Assembly (NCBI RefSeq): GCF_000426625.1
Contig: NZ_KE384547.1
Coordinates: forward strand, 852,986 to 916,985
Direction: 5' to 3'
Source of the DNA: Psychrilyobacter atlanticus DSM 19335
Lineage (GTDB): Bacteria; Fusobacteriota; Fusobacteriia; Fusobacteriales; Fusobacteriaceae
Length of the DNA stretch: 64,000 nt
Below, one piece after another: positions 15,544 to 23,834 of the stretch. The first letter of the stretch is position 1. The number at the start of each line of letters is the position of its first letter. The position numbers were made by a program, and so were the translations under genes. The notes beneath the pieces are model-generated. The model was given only the letters and a program-made list of their open reading frames with translations. It ran no database searches and was not told where the DNA came from.

Positions 15544-16878
15544 ATGAAGAGAAGTTTTTACAAAACGTTACTTATATTGGCACTGCCAATAACAATTCAA
15601 AGTTTAATATTGGCATCTGTAAATATGGCAGATGTATTTATGATTGGGAAATTAGGAGGAATGCAGGTGGCATCCTTAGGTTTAGCTAATCAAATAGTAT
15701 TCTTGATGACAACATTTATAATGGGAGTGAATAGTGGAGCAGCTGTATTTATTGCCCAATACCATGGGAAGAAGGATTATTCTAAGGTGAAATATATCGT
15801 ATCTATATCTACTATACTGAGTATATTGATGGCTCTATGTTTTTGGTTTATTTCATATATTACACCGGAGTATATCATTGGACTCTATACAAAAGATCCA
15901 ATGGTTATAGAAACTGCATCAAAGTATCTTAAGGTAGTAGCTTGGTCATATGTGGCTTCAGCGGTATCATTTTCATTTTCTATATTACTCAGAGGATTAG
16001 GAGAAAGTCAGCTACCTATGTTGACAAGTTTTTTATCGTTGGTGGTAAATATTGTATTAAATTACCTACTCATATTTGGTAATTATGGATTCCCGGAATT
16101 AGGGGTAGAAGGAGCTGCATTAGCTACATCTATAGCTCGTGGAATAGAGTGTGTAGTGGTAGTAGCAGTCATCTATAGAAGAAGGTACCCGATAGCTATA
16201 AAACTAAAGGAATTCTTTAGTTTTGATATGGTAGTATTAAAATTATTTGTTGTGACTGCAGGAGCAGTTATCGTAAATGATATCTTATGGGCATTGGGAC
16301 AGACTGTGTATAGTGCTGTCTATGGTAGGATAGGAACAGAATCATTAGCTGCGATAAATATAGAGAATAGTTTTGAAAGATTAGCGGTAGTAGGAATAAT
16401 TGGATTTGCTAATGCAGCTACAGTGATGATAGCTCATAAAATAGGACAGGGAAAATTAGACGAAGCTTATTCTGATGGGAAGAAATTTTATAAAGTTTCA
16501 TTCGGGTTAGCACTTCTTTTAGCAATTCCTCTAGCCTTACTTTCTTCTAAATTAGTTGGGATGTATAATGTAGATGAAAATGTATTGAAACTTGGTCAAT
16601 ATACATTGATAGCATTCTGTATATCTTTCCCATTTAAGGCTCTCAGTATGACTAAAATGGTAGGAGTTCTAAGAGGTGGAGGAGATACAAAGTTCGCCAT
16701 GGGAATAAATCTTATAGCCCTATGGATGGTAGGGATACCTGGAGCAATATTCGCAGCCTTTTATTTAGGACTTCCTATATATATAGTATACTTGGCTACT
16801 TTAGCAGAAGAGTTTGTACGTATTGTAATTGGAATGAAAAGGTTTGTAAGTAAGAGATGGATAAATAAGTTGGCATAG
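15544..16878 (+). CDS. MATE-family cation-coupled exporter
   Basis: A 444-residue membrane protein with the twelve-segment two-lobe pattern of the multidrug and toxin extrusion family. It begins TLLILALPITIQSLI with an early NMADVFMIGKLG segment, and LRGLGESQLP and its second-lobe counterpart LRGGGDTKFA mark the internal repeat typical of the family. An AGGAGGG site lies 5 bases from the ATG. It is the only gene behind a strong promoter and an attenuating structured leader, so export of a small toxic cation or antibiotic that the leader senses is plausible. Substrate is not deducible from sequence. Confidence 0.93.
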   Translation: MKRSFYKTLLILALPITIQSLILASVNMADVFMIGKLGGMQVASLGLANQIVFLMTTFIMGVNSGAAVFIAQYHGKKDYSKVKYIVSISTILSILMALCFWFISYITPEYIIGLYTKDPMVIETASKYLKVVAWSYVASAVSFSFSILLRGLGESQLPMLTSFLSLVVNIVLNYLLIFGNYGFPELGVEGAALATSIARGIECVVVVAVIYRRRYPIAIKLKEFFSFDMVVLKLFVVTAGAVIVNDILWALGQTVYSAVYGRIGTESLAAINIENSFERLAVVGIIGFANAATVMIAHKIGQGKLDEAYSDGKKFYKVSFGLALLLAIPLALLSSKLVGMYNVDENVLKLGQYTLIAFCISFPFKALSMTKMVGVLRGGGDTKFAMGINLIALWMVGIPGAIFAAFYLGLPIYIVYLATLAEEFVRIVIGMKRFVSKRWINKLA

Positions 16879-16891
16879 AATAAAAAATATA

Positions 16892-16920
16892 AAAACAGGC
16901 AGCCAACGGCTGCCTGTTTT
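16892..16920. terminator. Bidirectional terminator between MATE and uracil permease genes
   Basis: AAAACAGGCAGCC, AAC loop, and the exact complement ending in TTTT. It serves both convergent genes. Confidence 0.9.
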
Positions 16921-16935
16921 TATATTTCTATTTTC

Positions 16936-18159
16936 CTATATATTTTTAGGTAGAACTTTATTTAAAACTACTCCTACAATAGCGGCTACTGCTAGACCAG
17001 ATAGTGAGATAGTTCCCCATAAAACTACATTACTGATAGCTATTCCTAAAACAAAGATAAGAGATGCAATGATTAAATTTCTTGAGTGAGCAAAATCTAA
17101 TTTAGCTTCAATTAACGTTCTTACTCCTACACTTGAAATCATTCCGAATAAGATGATAGATATTCCCCCCATAACAGGAGTAGGGATTGTCTGTAGAACA
17201 GCACCAAATTTACCTATAAATGATAGTGCGATAGCATATACAGCTGCGATTCTAAGGACTGCAGGATCATAAACCTTGGTAACGGCTAAAACACCTGTAT
17301 TCTCACCATAAGTTGTGTTAGCTGGTCCACCGATTAATCCAGCGAAAAGTGTAGCGATACCGTCTCCTAACATAGTTCTATGAATTCCAGGTTCTTCGAA
17401 GAAATCTTTTCCAACAACGGCTCCGTTAGTTGTGATATCTCCAATATGTTCTATAAATACTACTAGAGCTATAGGAGCTATTGCGATAACAGATGTCCAT
17501 GAAAATTTAGGTAGAGTTGTAAGATCTTTTAAAGCACTGTCTGTAAATCCAATCCATTTAGCATTAGCAATAGGAGTAAAATCTACTAGTCCAAATAAAA
17601 CTGCTAATGTGTATCCTACCATAACTGAAACAAGGATGGGAACTAATCTAAAGAATGATTTTTCTAAGACTGAGATTATTACCATAGTAGCTACTACAAC
17701 TAGAGCAATAATTAAACCTTTTGGTTCAAATTTACCATTACTATATCCAATCATATTTAAAGCAACCGGACTCATTCTAAGACCAATAACCATGATGATA
17801 GGACCAACAACTATTGGAGGGAAAAATGATTTTACTTTTTCAACACCGAATACCTTAATGATTATAGCCATTAAAATGTAGATAAAACCTGCTGATATAA
17901 CTCCTGCTTTTACAGCACCAATACCGTCGTGCTTTAGAACTAAAGAGATAGCTCCAATAAACGCGAAACTAGAACCTAAAAATACAGGGACAACTTTCTT
18001 TGTACAAAGATGAAATAATAGTGTACCTCCCCCTGCAGCTAATAGTGCGATAGATGGGTTAAGTCCAGTTAAGAATGGTACTAATACAGTAGCCCCAAAC
18101 ATAGCTAGTACATGTTGTAACCCCAGTAAATATTTTGTCTTTCCATTAATTTTATGCAT
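16936..18159 (-). CDS. uraA: Uracil/xanthine permease, NCS2 family
   Basis: A 407-residue nucleobase:cation symporter. The N-terminal segment KYLLGLQHVLAMFGATVLVP and the later GDGIATLFAGLIGGPANTTYGEN are diagnostic for NCS2 uracil permeases; the transport-site residues in the VFIEHIGDITTNGAVVG region (His and Glu) are present. The length fits the UraA group. It is transcribed from the minus strand, 49 bases after the thioesterase stop with a hairpin between. Uracil is the most likely substrate because the protein is closer in motif to UraA than to xanthine permeases, but this is not tested. Confidence 0.9.
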   Translation of the reverse strand: MHKINGKTKYLLGLQHVLAMFGATVLVPFLTGLNPSIALLAAGGGTLLFHLCTKKVVPVFLGSSFAFIGAISLVLKHDGIGAVKAGVISAGFIYILMAIIIKVFGVEKVKSFFPPIVVGPIIMVIGLRMSPVALNMIGYSNGKFEPKGLIIALVVVATMVIISVLEKSFFRLVPILVSVMVGYTLAVLFGLVDFTPIANAKWIGFTDSALKDLTTLPKFSWTSVIAIAPIALVVFIEHIGDITTNGAVVGKDFFEEPGIHRTMLGDGIATLFAGLIGGPANTTYGENTGVLAVTKVYDPAVLRIAAVYAIALSFIGKFGAVLQTIPTPVMGGISIILFGMISSVGVRTLIEAKLDFAHSRNLIIASLIFVLGIAISNVVLWGTISLSGLAVAAIVGVVLNKVLPKNI

Positions 18160-18190
18160 TTTTTTCTCAATCCTCCTAATTTTTTTTCAA

Positions 18191-18217
18191 AAAAAAAGAT
18201 AGTAAAATCTATCTTTT
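18191..18217 (-). terminator. Weak intrinsic terminator at the end of the thioesterase gene
   Basis: On the minus strand AAAAGATAG and CTATCTTTT arms around a short loop, followed by a T-tract. It overlaps the thioesterase stop and lies in the short spacer before uraA, so uraA may depend on readthrough. Confidence 0.65.
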
Positions 18218-18589
18218 AATCAATTTATTTATAAATTTTTCCTTATTGACAATAAACCTGTCATGGAAACAACTTCCTACGATAGTTTCTTCGTGGATAA
18301 CAACAATTTCGAAAGAAAGTTTTTTCCCATCGATCTCATTTAATGTAGCAATACAATTTAATTTATCTCCTACCAAGTTAGCTTTTAGATGTTTAGCGTT
18401 TACAGATATACCTACTGTGGTATTTTCTTTATCCAGGTATTTTTCAACACTAAGAAATGCAGCTTTTTCCATAAAAGCAATTAAATTTGGAGTAGAAAAA
18501 ACATCTAATCCGCCAGATTCCATTTTTATGGCAGTTTCCGATGAATTTATAACTTTTTCTAATGTGTAAGATAGATCTTTTTTTAACAT
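18209..18589 (-). CDS. Hotdog-fold thioesterase-family protein
   Basis: A 126-residue protein resembling fluoroacetyl-CoA-thioesterase-like hotdog proteins. Family features are the early STPNLIAFMEKAA segment followed by GISVNAKHLKANLVGDKL and a C-terminal strand with FHDRFIVNKEKF. Such proteins hydrolyse acyl-CoA thioesters, but the physiological substrate here is unknown. It is monocistronic or leads into uraA on the minus strand, with a strong promoter just upstream. The start ATG follows GAGGAGG. It is unrelated in sequence to the hotdog enzyme kal at 1643-2026 beyond the shared fold. Confidence 0.75.
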   Translation of the reverse strand: MLKKDLSYTLEKVINSSETAIKMESGGLDVFSTPNLIAFMEKAAFLSVEKYLDKENTTVGISVNAKHLKANLVGDKLNCIATLNEIDGKKLSFEIVVIHEETIVGSCFHDRFIVNKEKFINKLIKR

Positions 18590-18620
18590 TGTATTACCTC
18601 CTCTACTTTAAACTTTCGAA

Positions 18621-18649
18621 ATTATACTCTATTTATTTATAGATGTCAA
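18621..18649 (-). promoter_or_regulatory. Promoter of the thioesterase gene
   Basis: On the minus strand perfect TTGACA, 17 bases, perfect TATAAT, about 32 bases before the ATG at 18589. Confidence 0.88.
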
Positions 18650-18659
18650 TAAATAAAAA

Positions 18660-18690
18660 AAAGAAACTCTTCAATGAAGAGTTTCTTTAG
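18660..18690 (-). terminator. Intrinsic terminator after the YitT gene
   Basis: AAAGAAACTCTTC, AAT loop, and the exact 13-base complement, with a T-tract on the minus-strand side. Confidence 0.88.
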
Positions 18691-18698
18691 AGTTTGTC

Positions 18699-19337
18699 TT
18701 AAGCTACAGAAAATATATTTTCCTGAAATTCTTTAGATTTAGTAATGGTGAAATTAACAGTTTTTCCAATTAAGAATGAACAGATTACAGCATAAATAGC
18801 TGTATCAAACCCTAAGAAATAAGCACAGATTAATATTACAATACAGTCTGCTACCATCATTACATTTCCTACAGGAAATTTGAAAAGTTTATGAAAAATT
18901 TGAGCTACAATAACTGTTCCTCCAGTGTTACTACCAAAAGCTACAGCCAGTCCGATTCCAATACCGATACAGACAGCTCCTGCAACAACAGCGATAAATT
19001 TAAATGTTAAACCATCAGAAGAAGGATGAACAAATCTTAAGAAACTATGTGTAAACCATTCATAGAATGGAAATAATATAAGTGCGTATGTAGTAGTAAG
19101 AGCATATTTTTTTCCTATAATAAGAGCACCTAAAATAAATACAGGAATATTAAGTAATAACATAGCCTGACCTATGGAAAAATTTGAAAAAAGCGTGTTT
19201 ATTAAAATTGCCAGTCCTGTGAATCCTCCAGCAGTAAACTTTGCAGGGCCTAAAAAGTTAGTTATACCCATTGCTGCTATAAAAAATCCTAGATTAATAA
19301 ATAAAAATTCCGTTAGATGTTTTTTTCTTTTTGACAT
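18699..19337 (-). CDS. YitT-family membrane protein
   Basis: A 212-residue protein of the YitT/DUF161 family, whose function is not known. About six hydrophobic segments are visible, with the family motifs NFLGPAKFTAGGFTGLAIL near residues 25-43 and GSNTGGTVIVAQIFHK near 131-146. Many YitT proteins are about 280 residues and carry a C-terminal soluble DUF2179 domain; this one stops after the last membrane segment and lacks it. The gene ends cleanly with a good terminator, so the short form looks natural. The start ATG follows AAGGAGAG. Confidence 0.87.
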   Translation of the reverse strand: MSKRKKHLTEFLFINLGFFIAAMGITNFLGPAKFTAGGFTGLAILINTLFSNFSIGQAMLLLNIPVFILGALIIGKKYALTTTYALILFPFYEWFTHSFLRFVHPSSDGLTFKFIAVVAGAVCIGIGIGLAVAFGSNTGGTVIVAQIFHKLFKFPVGNVMMVADCIVILICAYFLGFDTAIYAVICSFLIGKTVNFTITKSKEFQENIFSVA

Positions 19338-19493
19338 TACTTTACTCTCCTTTTGTATAATTATTTTAGTCTTAACAATACATTGTATACTATTTTCTAG
19401 GTATTGTAAATGGAAAAGTTAAAATATTTTAACGTACATAAAGGGGGGACTAAGAGTTGTAAAATTTGGTATTTTTAAAATAAATAAAATCTG

Positions 19494-19522
19494 TTGAATA
19501 AGCTTAAAATTAGAGATATACT
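19494..19522 (+). promoter_or_regulatory. Promoter of the PepF gene
   Basis: TTGAAT, 17 bases, TATACT. It would give a leader of about 190 bases that contains repeat copy C. Apart from this the 19338-19716 spacer shows no gene. Confidence 0.65.
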
Positions 19523-19650
19523 AGTAATAAGAAGAAACTAAAAAAAGAAAATTAAGATCAAAAAAATTCATTACAAGTAGGCTCAAATGATCAGAAACGT
19601 CGTGAATATTTTTTTGATAGTATAGAAAATTAGAAAACCTTAATTGTGTT

Positions 19651-19680
19651 TGTTTGGATGCAGCTTCACGTTGCTTTTTT
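19651..19680 (+). repeat. Dispersed palindromic element, copy C
   Basis: TTTGGATGCAGCTTCACGTTGC followed by six Ts; one arm differs by two bases from the consensus. It ends about 20 bases before the ribosome site of the PepF gene, the same relation as copies D and F to their genes. Confidence 0.75.
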
Positions 19681-19716
19681 AATTGATAGAGAAAAAACAT
19701 GGGGAGGATAAAATAT

Positions 19717-21690
19717 ATGAAGAAAAGGATTTTAATATTAACTGGAATTTTGGCACTGGGGATAGCGAGTCACCTCTATATGAGTCAAAATTATATAAAA
19801 AAAGAAAAAAAGATAACTTTACAAAAAGTGGATGAAAAAAAAGTTAAAGCAGATGAAAAAAAAGCCCAAATTAAGGAGGTTGCGATAAAGGTGGAAAATA
19901 AATATAAATGGAATTTAAACGATATATACAATGACTGGTCAATGTGGGAGAAAGATTTTACCCAAATGGGAAAAATGATGAATAAAATAGATGGATATAA
20001 GGGGGAAATTTCTAAAGATCCTGAAACTTTTACAGAATTTTTAAAATTACAGGAGAAGGTGGATATCCTATCCTATAAGGTTTATCTATATCCAAATATG
20101 AAAAAAGATTTAAACGGGGCAGATCAAAAAGCCGGGGAAAATCTCCAGCGTATTATAACACTCTTTAGCCAGTATAGTACTTCTACAGCTTGGGTGACAC
20201 CAGAAATTTTGACAATCCCAAAGGAAACCATGGCCAGCTGGATAGAGGGGAATCAAGATTTAAAACCATATGAATTTAACCTAATGGAATTATATCGACT
20301 GCAAGGACATATATTGGATGCAAAATCAGAAAAATTAATCTCTTATTACGGTCAGTATCAAGGAGCTCCTAAGAGTATATATTCGGAGTTATCTACTACC
20401 GATATTAAATTTGGTGAGGTAGAATTCAACGACGGAACTAAACTGCCTATGACTTATGGAAACTATAGTAAAATTATGGCAACTAACCTGGACCAAGGGG
20501 AAAGAAAAAAGGCTTTTGATATTCATTATAAAACTTTTGAAAATTATAAAAATACCTATGGTGCAATCTATAGAAGTTCATTACAAAGAGATTTTGCAGT
20601 GGCTCAAACGAGAAATTATAACTCTACCTTGGAAGCTGCTCTGGAAAAAAATAATATACCCACTTCGGTATATGAAAATCTAATAGAGGTTGCTAAAACA
20701 AATAGTGAACCACTGAAGAGATATGCCAGACTCAGAAAGAAAATACTAGGATTAGAAAGTTATCATAGTTATGATGGTTCGATTCCATTGGTTGATTTTC
20801 AAAAAGAATATGAATATGATGATGCCAAACAATATGTATATGATTCTATAGCTCCCTTAGGGAAAGATTATGGAGCTAAGATGAAGACAGCCATAAGTGA
20901 TGGCTGGATAGATGTATATGAAAGTAAGGGTAAGAGGAGTGGTGCATACTCTGTAGGTGTATATGGTGTCCATCCATATATGCTCATGAACTATAATAAG
21001 ACTTTGGATAATGTATTCACACTGGCTCATGAATTGGGCCATACTATGCATACTCTTCTTTCTAGTGAAAACCAGCCATTTGCAACCCATGACTATACTA
21101 TATTTGTAGCTGAAGTAGCTTCTACATTCAATGAGAGGCTGTTACTCGACCATATGCTGAAAAATACCGTTGATCCCAAGGAAAAGATCGCATTATTGCA
21201 GCAAGCCATCAGGGGGATAACTGGAACATTTTACTTTCAGTCGCTTTTGGCAGATTATGAGCTCCAGGCACATAGGTTAGTGGAAGAGGGGAAACCTGTA
21301 ACGCCAGATGTACTGAGCGAAATTATGGCTAAGTTATTCAAAGAATATTATGGGGATTCAACAGAAACTGATAAGATAATGGAAGTTCTATGGGCTAGGA
21401 TACCACATTTCTTTAATTCTCCTTATTATGTATACCAATACGCCACTTGTTTTGCTTCATCGTCGGTATTTTATGACAGGATAACCAATGAGAGTTATAA
21501 TGCGAAGGAGAGGGAAGAGGCTCTAGAAAAATACCTTACCCTTTTAAAATCAGGAGGGAATGACAACCCTATGAATCAATTGAAAAAAGCAGGGGTAGAT
21601 CTGTCTAAGAGGGAGACTGTAGAAGCTGTTACCAGGGATTTAGATAAACTTTTAGATCAATTAGAAGAGGAAATAAATAAACTTAATTAA
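19717..21690 (+). CDS. pepF: Oligoendopeptidase F with N-terminal signal-anchor
   Basis: M3-family zinc metallopeptidase that cuts short peptides. The zinc motif HELGH is at residues 438-442 with a downstream glutamate in EVASTFNE, and the C-terminal catalytic segment YQYATCFASSSVFYDRI is typical. The ATG at 19717 is 9 bases after GGGGAGG and is preferred to an in-frame ATG six codons earlier that overlaps this site. The product is 657 residues; ordinary PepF is near 600 and cytoplasmic. Here the first 20 residues (MKKRILILTGILALGIASHL) form a membrane anchor or signal, followed by about 40 Lys-rich residues that act as a linker. A periplasmic, membrane-tethered role in peptide breakdown is therefore likely. 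Confidence 0.92.
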   Translation: MKKRILILTGILALGIASHLYMSQNYIKKEKKITLQKVDEKKVKADEKKAQIKEVAIKVENKYKWNLNDIYNDWSMWEKDFTQMGKMMNKIDGYKGEISKDPETFTEFLKLQEKVDILSYKVYLYPNMKKDLNGADQKAGENLQRIITLFSQYSTSTAWVTPEILTIPKETMASWIEGNQDLKPYEFNLMELYRLQGHILDAKSEKLISYYGQYQGAPKSIYSELSTTDIKFGEVEFNDGTKLPMTYGNYSKIMATNLDQGERKKAFDIHYKTFENYKNTYGAIYRSSLQRDFAVAQTRNYNSTLEAALEKNNIPTSVYENLIEVAKTNSEPLKRYARLRKKILGLESYHSYDGSIPLVDFQKEYEYDDAKQYVYDSIAPLGKDYGAKMKTAISDGWIDVYESKGKRSGAYSVGVYGVHPYMLMNYNKTLDNVFTLAHELGHTMHTLLSSENQPFATHDYTIFVAEVASTFNERLLLDHMLKNTVDPKEKIALLQQAIRGITGTFYFQSLLADYELQAHRLVEEGKPVTPDVLSEIMAKLFKEYYGDSTETDKIMEVLWARIPHFFNSPYYVYQYATCFASSSVFYDRITNESYNAKEREEALEKYLTLLKSGGNDNPMNQLKKAGVDLSKRETVEAVTRDLDKLLDQLEEEINKLN

Positions 21691-21702
21691 GAAATATTGA
21701 TT

Positions 21703-21732
21703 AAAAAGGACAGATAAAATCTGTCCTTTTTT
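21703..21732 (+). terminator. Intrinsic terminator after pepF
   Basis: AAAAAGGACAGAT and ATCTGTCCTTTTTT around a 3-base loop. Confidence 0.9.
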
Positions 21733-21803
21733 AATGTTTAGAAAAACATAAAAAATTATAGTTTGGAAAATTTGACCTATAACTCTTTAGTATGGATTTT
21801 AAT

Positions 21804-21834
21804 AAAAAAAGACGAGAAATTAATCTCGCCTTTT
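21804..21834 (-). terminator. Intrinsic terminator after abgT
   Basis: On the minus strand GGCGAGATTAATTTCTCGTC followed by seven Ts. Confidence 0.87.
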
Positions 21835-21850
21835 ACTGTATAATTATTAA

Positions 21851-23371
21851 TTACATATAGATTCCGATTCCAGGTCCGATAGGTAATCCTAACGACATCC
21901 ATACAATTAATAAGATTGACCAACCAATTAAGAATGCCATTGAGAATGGTAACATGATAGAGATCAATGTTCCCATAGATCCTTTTTTGTCATATTTTTG
22001 CATGAATACGATGATCATTGCAAAGTAACTCATTAATGGAGAGATTATATTTGTAGTTGAATCTCCAATTCTGTATGCTAATTGTGTAAATTCAGGAGTA
22101 TATCCTACTCTCATTAACATTGGTATAAATACTGGTGCTAAGATAGCCCATTTTGCTGAAGCTGATCCCATGAATAAGTTTAAAATTCCTACTACTAAGA
22201 TAAACCCAATGATTAAAGGTATACCTGTCATTCCTGTAGCTTCTAATAAACTTGCTCCTTTAACAGCTAAGATAGTACCTAAGTTAGAGTAGTTAAAGAA
22301 AGCGATAAACTGTGCAGCGAAGAATACTAATACTAAGTATCCAGACATAGTTGCCATAGATTTACTGATCATTCCCATAACATCTTTATCAGATTTTATA
22401 ACTCCTATAGACATACCGTAAGCTAATCCTGGTACAGCAAAGAATAATACGATGATAGGAACTAATCCGTGACCTAAGAAATTTTTACCTAATACGAAGT
22501 ATAACGGTACTAAACAGATGATTAAAGCTATAGTTGCTAATCCAGCAGCTCTTAAACCTTTCTTTTCTACAGATGTAACTTCATCAAATTCTAAAGTGTC
22601 GTCCCCTTCATATTTTCCTAGTCTAGGTTCAACGATTTTTTCTGTAACAAACCATCCAATGACAGCTATTAAGAATGTAGAAACAAACATGAAGAAGTAG
22701 TTTGCAGTAGGTGCAACTTCATATGCATGGTCTAAAAGTCTAGCTGCTTCTGTAGAGATACCACCTAATAATGGATCTATTGTACCGATTAAAAGGTTCG
22801 CTGAGAATCCTCCTGATACACCGGCAAAGGCTGCTGCTAATCCTGCTAATGGATGTCTACCAAATGATAAAAATATTAATGCTGCTAATGGTGGCAATAC
22901 TACGTAACCAGCATCAGATGCAACATTTGACATTATTCCTAAGAATACTACCATTACAGTAACTAACTTCTTTGGAGTAGAAAGTGCTGTTTTCTTTAAT
23001 AAGATTGCCATTAATCCAGATCTTTCACATACACCGATACCGATGATAGCTACTAAAACTGTTCCAAGAGGAGCAAATCCAGTAAAGTTTGTAACGATAT
23101 GTGTGAAGATATAGTTAAGTCCCTCTGCATTCATCAAAGATCTAGTTTGGATAACCATGTTTTCCATTTGCATTGTTTTTCTATTTATTCCTTCAAATTC
23201 AACTGACCAACCTAATGCTGCTCCTATTCCAGATATAACGACCATTACAAGTGCTAAGATACCAAATAGTGTTGCTGGGTGTGGTAATGCATTACCACCT
23301 TTTTCAATTACGTTTAAAAATTTGTCAACGAAACTAACTTTTTTCTTGCTTTTAATTGTTGATGTACTCAT
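21851..23371 (-). CDS. abgT: AbgT-family transporter
   Basis: A 506-residue membrane transporter of the AbgT (p-aminobenzoyl-glutamate) family. Family landmarks are the N-terminal FLNVIEKGGNALPHPATLFG, the ERSGLMAILLKK segment, SNVASDAGYVVLPPLAALIF, and the C-terminal RIGDSTTNIISPLMSYFAMI. Known members carry folate catabolites such as p-aminobenzoyl-glutamate, or export sulfonamide drugs; the direction and substrate here are unknown. No AbgA/AbgB hydrolase genes are nearby. It stands alone on the minus strand with its own promoter and terminator. Confidence 0.92.
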   Translation of the reverse strand: MSTSTIKSKKKVSFVDKFLNVIEKGGNALPHPATLFGILALVMVVISGIGAALGWSVEFEGINRKTMQMENMVIQTRSLMNAEGLNYIFTHIVTNFTGFAPLGTVLVAIIGIGVCERSGLMAILLKKTALSTPKKLVTVMVVFLGIMSNVASDAGYVVLPPLAALIFLSFGRHPLAGLAAAFAGVSGGFSANLLIGTIDPLLGGISTEAARLLDHAYEVAPTANYFFMFVSTFLIAVIGWFVTEKIVEPRLGKYEGDDTLEFDEVTSVEKKGLRAAGLATIALIICLVPLYFVLGKNFLGHGLVPIIVLFFAVPGLAYGMSIGVIKSDKDVMGMISKSMATMSGYLVLVFFAAQFIAFFNYSNLGTILAVKGASLLEATGMTGIPLIIGFILVVGILNLFMGSASAKWAILAPVFIPMLMRVGYTPEFTQLAYRIGDSTTNIISPLMSYFAMIIVFMQKYDKKGSMGTLISIMLPFSMAFLIGWSILLIVWMSLGLPIGPGIGIYM

Positions 23372-23429
23372 ACATTCCTCCTCGAGTTTTTAATTAATAA
23401 ATTTAGTTTTTTATTAGAATTATATTAGG

Positions 23430-23458
23430 AGTATAACTTAGATAAAAGAGAAAGTCAA
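23430..23458 (-). promoter_or_regulatory. Promoter of abgT
   Basis: On the minus strand TTGACT, 17 bases, TATACT, about 58 bases before the start codon. Confidence 0.78.
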
Positions 23459-23834
23459 ATAATTCGTTTTGAAAACAGGATGAAACTGTCTATAAGAGAA
23501 CATGGAAGTGATATAAAAGGGTTTTGTTATAAAAAAATAGTATTATTTTTGGTTATGGTTGTTTTTTAGAAGTATTTTTTAGTAACTAAAATGTTTCTAA
23601 AATAATGGTTAAAATTAAATAAAATTAATAAAACTTTGATTTTAATAAAAAAAAGACAAAATAAAAAGGTCAAATCTTAGAAAAAAACAGATTTTATTGC
23701 TTAAATTAAAACTTTGATCTATAATTTACCTATAGAAAAGAATTAGGTTTAAAGTAAAAAAATACACTTTAGGTGTTTTTTTGTGATAAACTGAATTATA
23801 GATAAAATAATAAATATTAATGATGAGGTGTAAA
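23459..23834. other. Divergent spacer between abgT and sppA
   Basis: AT-rich spacer without a supportable gene. A small A-tract/ACAC...GGTGT/T-tract hairpin at 23757-23783 could be a weak terminator on either strand in the sppA leader. I could not settle on an sppA promoter. Confidence 0.45.

Noticed and set aside
17432-17881. Open frame of 149 codons on the plus strand
   Set aside because: Fully antisense to the uracil permease gene, whose motifs are clear.
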